A program made the translations under genes and the position numbers. From contig OZ038393.1 in the NCBI GenBank assembly GCA_964036045.1, positions 50,398,429 through 50,462,428 of the forward strand: a stretch of DNA of 64,000 nt. Direction: 5' to 3'. Origin of the DNA: Eutreptiella sp. 'Long Island Sound 2002' (lineage: Eukaryota > Euglenozoa > Euglenophyceae > Eutreptiales > Eutreptiaceae). Under the pieces are notes generated by a model. It ran no database searches, was not told where the DNA came from, and saw nothing but the letters and a program-made list of their open reading frames with translations. This document shows, piece after piece, positions 55,830 through 64,000 of the stretch. Every line of letters begins with the position of its first letter. Within the stretch, counting starts at the first letter, position 1.

Positions 55830-56720
55830 GGGATCGCGGTGAAGCGAAAGCCATTTGCAAACAAAAAAAGGGGAGGGGGAAAACAAAACGGACAGTGACA
55901 TTCATGCGATAATGGGATCGCGTTGAAGCGAAAGCCATTTGCAAACTCAAAATTAGGAAAGGGAAAACAAAACAGACAGTGACATTCATGCAATGGGATC
56001 GCGATGAAGCGAAAGCCATTTGCCAGTGCAAAAAGAGGGGAGAGGAATACGGAACACACAACCACATGCATGCAACCCTCAATCGCCATCCTACATGCAA
56101 CTCCCAATTGACTTCCCTCCACCCTAGCACGAACAAAAGCAAGTGTTGGAACTCACGCGGCAAAGAAATAACCGGAGGGTGGTTGGGACGCGCAATTACA
56201 TGCATACAACCCTCAATGTCCATCCTCTCTGCAAACCTATGCAGTCAAAAATTGGAACTTATGCAGTCAAAAATGAATGGGACCGTGGTCAAGCGAAAGC
56301 CATTTGCAAACACAAAAGGGGGGAGGTGAATACAAAACAGATAGTGACATTCATGCTATAATGGGATCGCGGTGAAGCGAAAGCCATTTGCAAACACGTA
56401 AAGGGGGAGGGGAATACAAAATAGACAATGACAGTCATGCAATAATGGGATCGCGGTGAAGCGAAAGCCATTTGCAAACTCATAAAGGGGAAGGGGAACA
56501 CAAAACAGACAATGACATTCATGCTATAATGGGATCGCGGTGAAGCGAAAGCCATTTGCAAACACGTAAAGGGGGAGGGGAATACAAAACAGACAATGAC
56601 AGTCATGCAATAATGGGATCGCGGTGAAGCGAAAGCCATTGCAAACTCAAAGAGAGAGGGGAAGGCAAAAAATACAGTGACATTCATGCAATAATAGGAT
56701 CGCAATGAAGCGAAAGCCAG
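55830..56720. repeat. Array around a conserved 23-bp motif, about 84-bp spacing
   Basis: The core GGATCGCGGTGAAGCGAAAG (within a 23-bp motif) occurs at 55830, 55914, 55995, 56279, 56363, 56447, 56531, 56615 and 56696. Motifs are joined by AAGCCATTTGCAAAC, an A/G-rich stretch with GGGGAGGGGAA, and ACA(G/T)TGACATTCATGC. The spacing is 84 bp (28 codons), so frames stay open on both strands. A non-repeated part with TGCATGCAACCCTCAAT at 56065-56270 splits the array. Confidence 0.9.
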
Positions 56721-56845
56721 TTGTCAATGCAAAAAGAGGGGAGGGGAATACGAAACACACAACCACATGCATGCAACCCTCAATCGCCATCCCCCAACCC
56801 CAAGTTGCAACCCCCAATTAGCTTTCCCCCACCCTAGTATGTACA

Positions 56846-57011
56846 GAGTCCAAAAGGCCTTGAAAGTGGGCCTCGTGGTGCTGGGGTTCACTTGCAAGCT
56901 CATTTCACTTTGTCAAAAGCCGTCACTGTGTGAATCATTCTTGATGTCCCTCACCAGTCATAGCTAATGTTCCCTTTCCCACCAGCTCGGTCCCAATATT
57001 CAGTCTTGATT
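56846..57011 (-). repeat. Repeat B fragment, telomere-proximal end only
   Basis: Inverted; matches the first 165 bp of B units (from AGTCTTGA back to GGCCCAC). It is followed by TTAGGG repeats. Confidence 0.85.
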
Positions 57012-57017
57012 AGCCCT

Positions 57018-57033
57018 AGGGTTAGGGTTAGGG
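57018..57033 (+). repeat. TTAGGG repeats between B units
   Basis: About two and a half units (AGGGTTAGGGTTAGGG) at the junction of two minus-oriented B units. Confidence 0.9.
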
Positions 57034-58232
57034 TCACCGAGCTGGTGGAACCAGTCTTGGTTTTATAACCCTTTTTAGTGTCTAGGGTGGACCTACTAGG
57101 TTTAGCAGCAAGCAAGCAAGCAAGCAGCAAGCAGCAAGCAGCCAGCAGCAAGCAAGCAGCACGCGCGAAATGGGTAAAAATCAGAACTCCGTCGTGGTGC
57201 TTCAACTTCAGCTGAAATTTTGGTGGATGATGCCTATGGGTGTGAAGTACAATCACACAAGGTTTGAGCAAGAAACTCAACGGTGGCGACCAAAAACGGG
57301 ATTCGCAAGTGGCAGACCTCGGTTTCAAAAACTGCAGTTTAGGGCCAAAAAAAACCATTTTTGGGCCAAAAAAGCCCTGGAACACATTCAAAACGGCCAA
57401 ACGAAGGGAAACGGTGGGTGCACTGCACCTGCGGCCTGACTTCCCCGTGTCAACGAGCTCTTTGCGGCCCTCTAACTCAATGATATGTCCGGGAAACGGC
57501 CCAAAAAGGCCCCTGGAAGCTCCAAATGCCGACAGCCACAAACCAAGAATAGGCCATATCTTTGGCTACATGGCTCAAAATGCGATTCCGAGGGCACCTA
57601 CTCCACCCGCAACCCCCCACTTTTTGTGGTTTCCACCCCTTGGAATTGCCCAAACGGACGCCTAGACCCCCCGTAACCAGGCCCACTAGGCTGCGGCAAG
57701 CTGCTAGCAAAAGCCCAAACAGGTGGGTGCCCAAATGGGTCAATAGGGACCAGTAGGGGCAAAAAGATGACTTTTCTCAAAAATAATCCTAGACCATGTG
57801 CGACGCTAAAAACAAGTGTTTTTGGGCCGTTTTTAGGTGGTGGTGGCCCATTTTGGTCCTCCCGAAATCCCAAAATGCCTTGAAAATGGGCTGTTTTGGG
57901 ACCAAAAATGGGTCAAAAATGGGTCAAAAACGCATTTTTCCAAACCTCATCCTATACCATTTGGGGTGCACAAACGGGTGAAATGAGCCCACTTTGAGCC
58001 CATTCCGAGCCCATTTTGGGGTATTTTGGCCCCTCAGAAGTCCATTTTGGGGTATTTTGGCCCCTCAAAAGTCCAAAAAGCCTTGAAAGTGGGCCTCGTG
58101 GTGATGGGGTTCACTTGCAAGCTAATTTCACTTTGTCAAGAGCCATCAATGTGTGAATCATTCTTGATGTCCCTCACCAGTCATAGCTGATGTTTCCTCC
58201 CCCACCAGCTCGGTCCCAATATTCATTCTTGA
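57034..58232 (-). repeat. Repeat B, copy 2, inverted and full length
   Basis: From CACCGAGCTGGTGGAACCAG to CAATATTCATTCTTGA. The (GCAA)n/(CAG)n tract lies at 57105-57160. Frames of up to 196 codons in it recur in other B copies with frequent breaks and are not genes. Confidence 0.92.
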
Positions 58233-58314
58233 TTAGGGTTAGGGTTAGGTATAGGGTTGGGGTTAGTTAACTAGTTAGTTAGTTAGTTAACCCTAACCCT
58301 AACCCTAACCCTAA
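58233..58314. repeat. Head-to-head telomeric repeat junction
   Basis: About three TTAGGG units (58233-58249), a degenerate middle (TATAGGGTTGGGG, then GTTA/GTTAG repeats with TTAACTAGTTAG), and four CCCTAA units (58289-58314). The flanks are B units in opposite orientations with the same end facing the telomeric repeats, as expected if two chromosome ends had joined. Confidence 0.92.
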
Positions 58315-59488
58315 TCAAGACTGAATATTGGGACCGAGCTGGTGGGGCAGGGAACATTAGCTATGACTAGTGAGGGACATCAAGAATGATTCACGCATTG
58401 ATGGCTCTTGACAGAGTGAAATCAGCTTGCAAGTGAGCCCCATCACCACGGCCCACTTTCAAGGCTTTTTGGGCTTCTCAGGGGCCAAAATGCCCCAAAA
58501 TGGGCTCGAAATGGGCTCATTTCACCCGTTGGTGCACCCCAAATGGTCTAGGATGAGGTTTGGAAAAATGCGTTTTTGACCCATTTTTGACCCATTTTTG
58601 GTCCCAAAACAGCCCATTTTCAAGGCATTTTGGGATTTTCGGAGGACCAAAATGGGCCACCACAAGCTCAAAACAGTCCAAAAACACTTGTTGTAGCGTC
58701 ACACATGGTCTAGGATCATTTTTGAGAAAAGTCATTTTTTTGCCCTACTGGACCCTGTTGACCCGGTTGGGCACCCACCTGTTTGGGCTCGAGCTTGCAG
58801 CCTGCCACAGCCTAGTGGGCCTAGGTATTAGGGTCTAGGTGTCCGTTTGGGCAATTCTGAGGGGTGGAAACCACAAAAAGTAGGGGGTTGCGGGTGGAGT
58901 AGGTGCCCTCGGAATTGCGTTTTGAGCCATGTAGCCAAAGATATGGCCTATTCTTGGTTTGTGGCTGTCGCCAGCCAATCTGCACAAAGTTTTGGGCTAC
59001 TTGGGGCCTTTTTGGGCCGTTTCCGGGACATATGGTGGAGTTAGAAGGCTGCAAAGGGCTCGTTGACACACGAAAGTCAAGCCTGACATGGAGTGTACCC
59101 ACACTTTCCCTTTGTTTTGCCGTTTTGAATGGGTTCTAGGGCTGTTTAGGCCCAAAAAATGGCTGTTTTTGGCCCTAAATTGCAGTTTTTGAAACTGAGG
59201 TCCGCCGCTTGCGACACCCGTTCTCGGCCGCCACTGTTGAGTTTTTGGCTCATACTTTGTGTGGTTGTCCCTCACACCCATGGGCATCATCCTCCGAAAT
59301 TTCAGCCGAATCCAAAGCACCACGACGGAGTTCTGATTTTTACCCATTTCGCGCCTGCTGCTTGCTTGCTTGCTGCTGCTGCCTGCTTGCTGCTGCTGCT
59401 GCTGCTGCTGCTAAACCTGGTAGGTCCACCCTAGACACTAAAAAGGGTTATAAAACCAAGACTGGTTCCACCACCTCGGTGACCCTAA
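58315..59488 (+). repeat. Repeat B, copy 3, 1174 bp
   Basis: Full unit, TCAAGACTG to GGTGACCCTAA. Its two ends carry inverted motifs: GGGACCGAGCTGGTGG near the start and CCACC(A/T)CCTCGGTGACCC-like at the end. (GCT)n tract at 59392-59412. Confidence 0.93.
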
Positions 59489-60662
59489 TCAAGACTGAAT
59501 ATTGGGACCGAGCTGGTGGGGCAGGGAACATTAGCTATGACTAGTGAGGGACATCAAGAATGATTCACGCATTGATGGCTCTTGACAGAGTGAAATCAGC
59601 TTGCAAGTGAACCCCATCACCACGGCCCACTTTCAAGGCTTTTTGGGCTTCTCAGGGGCCAAAATGCCCCAAAATGGGCTCAAAATGGGCTCATTTCACC
59701 CGTTGGTGCACCCCAAATGGTCTAGGATGAGGTTTGGAAAAATGCGTTTTTGATTCATTTTTGACCCATTTTTGGTCCCAAAACAGCCCATTTTCAAGGC
59801 ATTTTGGGATTTTCGGAGGACCAAAATGGGCCACCACAAGCTCAAAACAGTCCAAAAACACTTGTTGTAGCGTCACACATGGTCTAGGATCATTTTTGAG
59901 AAAAGTCATTTTTTTGCCCTACTGGACCCTGTTGACCCGGTTGGGCACCCACCTGTTTGGGCTTGAGCTTGCAGCCTGCCACAGCCTAGTGGGCCTAGGT
60001 ATTGGGGTCTAGGTGTCCGTTTGGGCAATTCTGAGGGGTGGAAACCACAAAAAGTAGGGGGTTGCGGGTGGAGTAGGTGCCCTCGGAATTGCGTTTTGAG
60101 CCATGTAGCCAAAGATATGGCCTATTCTTGGTTTGTGGCTGTCGCCAGCCAATCTGCACAAAGTTTTGGGCTACTTGGGGCCTTTTTGGGCCGTTTCCGG
60201 GACATATGGTGGAGTTAGAGGGCTGCAAAGGGCTCGTTGACACACGAAAGTCAAGCCTGACATGGAGTGTACCCACACTTTCCCTTTGTTTGGCCGTTTT
60301 GAATGGGTTCTAGGGCTGTTTAGGCCCAAAAAATGGCTGTTTTTGGCCCTAAATTGCAGTTTTTGAAACTGAGGTCCGCCGCTTGCGACACCCGTTCTCG
60401 GCCGCCACCGTTGAGTTTCTGGCTCATACTTTGTGTGGTTGTCTCTCACACCCATGGGCATCATTCACCAAAATTTCAGCCAAATCCGAAGCACCACGAC
60501 GGAGTTCAGATTTTTACCCATTTCGCGCGTGCTGCTTGCTTGCTTGCTGCTGCTGCCTGCTTGCTGCTGCTGCTGCTGCTGCTGCTAAACCTGGTAGGTC
60601 CACCCTAGACACTAAAAAGGGTTATAAAACCAAGACTGGTTCCACCACCTCGGTGACCCTAA
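59489..60662 (+). repeat. Repeat B, copy 4, 1174 bp
   Basis: In direct tandem with copy 3, exactly 1174 bp apart and very similar; only one CCCTAA is left at the boundary. Confidence 0.93.
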
Positions 60663-61340
60663 TCAAGACTGAACATTGGGACCGAGCTGGTGGGGGAGGG
60701 AACATCAGCTATGACTGGTAAGGGACATCAAGAATGATTCACACATTGAAGGCTCTTGACAAAGTGGAATCAGCTTGCAAGTGAACCCCATCACCACGAG
60801 GCCCACTTTCAAGGCTTTTTGGACTTCTGAGGGGCCAAAATACCCCAAAATGGGCTCAAAATGGGCTCATTTCAGCCGTTTGTGCACCCCAAATGGTCTA
60901 GGATGAGGTCTGGAAAAATGCGTTTTTGACCCATTTTTGACCCATTTTTGGTCCCAAAACAGCCCAGTTTCAAGGTATTTTGGGATTTTCGGAGTACCAA
61001 AATGGGCCACCACAAGCTCAAAACGGTCCAAAAACACTTGTTTTAGCGTCGCACATGGTCTAGGATCATTTTTGAGAAAAGTCATCTTTTTGCCCCTACT
61101 GGACCCTGTTGACCCATTTGGGCACCCACCTGTTTGGGCTTGAGCTTGCAGCTTGCCGCAGCCTAGTGGGCCTAGGTATGGGGGTCTAGGCGTCCGTTTG
61201 GGCAATTCCAAGTGGTGGAAACCACAAAAAGTGGCGGGTTGCGGGTGGTGTAGGTGCCCTCGGAATCGCGTTTTGAGCCATGTAGCCCAAGATATGGCCT
61301 ATTCTTGGTTTGTGGCTGTCGGCATTTGGACCTTCTGGGG
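60663..61340 (+). repeat. Repeat B, copy 5, 3'-truncated
   Basis: Matches B to TTCTGGGGCC, then switches to unrelated sequence. Confidence 0.9.
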
Positions 61341-62165
61341 CCTTCAGCAGCTGCGCGTCCGCACGTTGATGACGATTGCTTTGTCACGAAGCACACTTTC
61401 CTTATTCACTTTGGTGACCCTATTCCCTTACAATGGGACAACTCCGCAATCTACCTCAAGCATTGTGGTATTTATGCTTTTGACGCATCTAAAAAGCACA
61501 GCCTTCCAATTTGGCCTCGCTTTAGTATCTCCTTGCGAATCTTGGGACACTGGTAGTGCCTCGCCTTGTGAAGACGACCATGTCACCAAAAAAATTCGCC
61601 CTAATCCGAGCAACTAGAGGTTGATCCTGTATCCAACGTCCTAACTTTGAACGTTTTGGTATTTGGCTTTCGCTTCATCGCGATCCCATCAATTACCTCC
61701 AATGTGCCTGTCCATTTCACCGCAATCAATCAATGCCCGACGTGGCCGGTACCTTTTTGACCGTATTTTGAATTTTGCTTTGTGCCATTCCGCCATATCC
61801 CATTAATTTGTGCCACGTGAGTTGAAAAAAATTCGCGTGAATTTTTTTTCCTGCCCCCCACGTCGCCCTTAGCTTACTGCATACGTTGTGTTGGTTTGGA
61901 CCACGTTCATCCTAACCTTGAAGCGAGCAACCTAACCCCGTACTCCACTCGGAATGAATGTGCTCCCCAAGCTTCGTGTTGACGTCTGCGCTCGGCTTTC
62001 GCTTCACCGCGATCCCGTTCCTCTTTCTCTTGTTATGAGCAAATCAATGCATATGTACAATGCATTGTACTTCCTGCCACATACCTGTACCAAAAAATTA
62101 ATGTCTCTATCCGGCTATTGTGTGCCTGTCAAGGGTTGCATGTTCGTTGTTTCACGCATTACGGG
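61341..62165. other. Non-B sequence between copies 5 and 6
   Basis: About 825 bp with no recognised gene. It contains the 23-bp motif twice, at 61665-61687 and 61994-62016, both in minus orientation. Ends show no obvious terminal repeat, and since about 500 bp of B is missing on one side and about 160 bp on the other, this is more likely a recombination junction than a clean insertion. Confidence 0.6.
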
Positions 62166-63207
62166 GTGCCACAAGGCCCACGCTCAAGGCTTTTTGGACT
62201 TTTGAGGGGCCAAAATGCCCCCAAAATGGGCTCAAAATGGGCCTATTTCACCCGTTTGTGCACCCAAAATGGTCTAGGATGAGGTCTGGAAAAATGCGTT
62301 TTTGACCCATTTTTGACCCATTTTTGGTCCCAAAACAGCCCAGTTTCAAGGCATTTTGGGATTTTCGGAGTACCAAAATGGGCCACCACAAGCTCAAAAC
62401 GGTCCAAAAACACTTGTTTTACCGTCGCACATGGTCTAGGATCATTTTTGAGAAAAGTCATCTTTTCGCCCCTACTGGACCCTGTTGACCCATTTGGGCA
62501 CCCACCTGTTTGGGCTTGAGCTTGCAGCTTGTCGCAGCCTAGTGGGCCTAGGTATGGGGGTCTAGGCGTCCGTTTGGGCAATTCTAAGGGGTGGAAACCA
62601 CAAAAAATGGCGGGTTGCGGGTGGTGTAGGTGCCCTCGGAATTGCGTTTTGAGCCATGTAGCCCGAGATATGGCCTATTCTTGGTTTGTGGCTGTCTTCA
62701 TTTGGACCTTATGGGGGCCTTTTTGGGCCGTTTCCGCGACATATCATGGTGTTAGAGGGCCGCAAAGGGCTCGTTGACACGGGGAAGTCAAGCCGCACGT
62801 GTAGCGTACCCATCGTTTCCCTTCGTTTGGCCGTTTTGAATGCGTTCCGGGGCTTTTTCGGCCCAAAAATGGCTGTTTTGGGCCCTGAACTGCAGTTTTT
62901 GAAACTGAGGTCTGCCATTTGCGACACCCGTTCCCGGCCGCCATCGTTGAGTTTCTTGCTCAAACCTTGTGTGATTGTACTTCACACCCATAGGTATCAT
63001 CCACCAAAATTCCACCGGAATCCGAAGCACCACAACGGAGTTCTGATTTTGGCCCATTTCGCGTGTGCTGCTTGCTGCTTGCTGCTTGCTGCTTGCTTGC
63101 TGCTTGCTGCTTGCTTGCTAAGCCTGGTAGGTCCACCCTAGACCCTAAAAAGGGTTAGAAAACCAAGACTGGTTCCACCAGCTCGGTGACCCTAACCCTA
63201 ACCCTAA
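62166..63207 (+). repeat. Repeat B, copy 6, 5'-truncated
   Basis: Begins within the unit (GGCCCACGCTCAAGGC) and runs to the normal end, followed by three CCCTAA units (63189-63207). GCTTGCTGCTTGC tract at 63066-63120. Confidence 0.9.
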
Positions 63208-64000
63208 TCAAGACTGAATATTGGGACCGAGCTGGTGGGGGAGGGAACATCAGCTATGATTGGTGAAGGACATCAAGAATGAGTCACACATTGATGGCTC
63301 TTGACAAAGTGAAATCAGCTTGCAAGTGAACCCCATCACCATGAGGCCCACTTTCAAGGCTTTTTGGACTTCTGAGGGGCCAAAATGCCCCGAAATGGGC
63401 TCAAACTGGGCTCATTTCACCCGTTTGTGCACCCCAAATGGTCTAGGATGAGGTTTGGAAAAATGCGTTTTTGACCCATTTTTGACCCATTTTTGGTCCC
63501 AAAACAGCCCATTTTCAAGGCATTTTGGGATTCTCGGAGGACCAAAATGGGCCACCACAAGCTCAAAACGGTCCAAAAACACTTGTTTTAGCGTCGCACA
63601 TGGTCTAGGATCATTTTTGAGAAAAGTCATCTTTTTGCCCCTATTGGACCTTGTTGACCCATTTGGGCACCCACCTGTTTGGGCTTGAGCTTGCAGCTTG
63701 CTGCAGCCGAGTGGGCCCAGGTATTGGGGTCTAGGTGTCCGTTTGGGCAATTCTGAGGGGTGGGAACCACAAAAAGTGGGGGGTTGCGGGTGGAGTAGGT
63801 GCCCTCGGAATCGCATTTTGAGCCATGTAGCCAAAGATATGGCCTATTCTTGGTTTTTGGCTGTCGGCATTCGGAGCTTCTGGGGGCCTTTTTGGGCCGT
63901 TTCCGGGACATATCATGGAGTTAGAGGGCCGCAAAGAGCTCGTTGACACGGGGAAGTCAGGCCGCAGGTGCAATGTACTCACCGTTTCCCTTCGTTTGGC
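63208..64000 (+). repeat. Repeat B, copy 7, cut by the window end
   Basis: Starts TCAAGACTGAATATTGGGACC and continues past the window. Confidence 0.9.

Noticed and set aside
57000-64000. Frames of 60-196 codons in repeat B
   Set aside because: Recur in every B unit with frameshifts and lie on both strands; no known domain.
1-64000. tRNA or rRNA genes, or a dinoflagellate spliced-leader sequence
   Set aside because: Scanned by eye; no cloverleaf, rRNA segment or spliced-leader core was found. A covariance-model search would be decisive.

Overview
This is eukaryotic nuclear DNA with no recognisable intact host gene. It is built almost entirely from mobile elements, satellites, minisatellites, large inverted repeats and short blocks of (TTAGGG)n/(CCCTAA)n, which is the usual make-up of a subtelomeric or telomere-fusion region. 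The elements include a chromodomain Ty3/gypsy element, an endonuclease-RT-RNase H LINE and a short LTR element. One possible 83-bp GT-AG intron is visible. The telomere motif, the chromovirus and the LINE type suggest a protist or alga, but I cannot name a lineage.

Layout. 1-8424: a degraded, minus-strand Ty3/gypsy element, split by a 387-bp SINE-like insert with a 15-bp target duplication and joined at its 5' end to satellite A. 8425-9302: about four copies of satellite A (203 bp). 9303-9366: TTAGGG repeats. 9367-16530 and 28311-35396 (plus 42001-42087): the two arms of a 7.2-kb inverted repeat. The spacer (16531-28310) holds a 52-bp minisatellite, a third copy of the arm-tip block X, five CCCTAA repeats, a 47-bp repeat, low-complexity DNA, a 62-bp repeat and about 62 copies of a 65-bp minisatellite. 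The arms carry decayed, gene-like open frames that I cannot assign.

35397-42000: a plus-strand LINE inserted in the right arm; the left arm preserves the empty site, which fixes both ends. 42088-51663: satellite A again (about 35 copies in the opposite orientation), flanked by inverted copies of a block containing part of repeat B. 52297-55736: an LTR element of 3.44 kb with 527-bp LTRs, a poly-G PPT and an AACAC target duplication, probably non-autonomous. 55830-56720: an array built around a 23-bp motif that also occurs elsewhere. 56846-64000: a 1174-bp repeat B whose units are separated by telomeric repeats, including a head-to-head TTAGGG/CCCTAA junction at 58233-58314.

How it fits together: autonomous elements (gypsy, LINE) could supply enzymes for the SINE-like insert and the short LTR element. 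Satellite A and repeat B both abut telomeric repeats, so they are probably telomere-associated sequences; repeated inversion, duplication or end-fusion would give the present mosaic. All family assignments rest on motifs read by eye.
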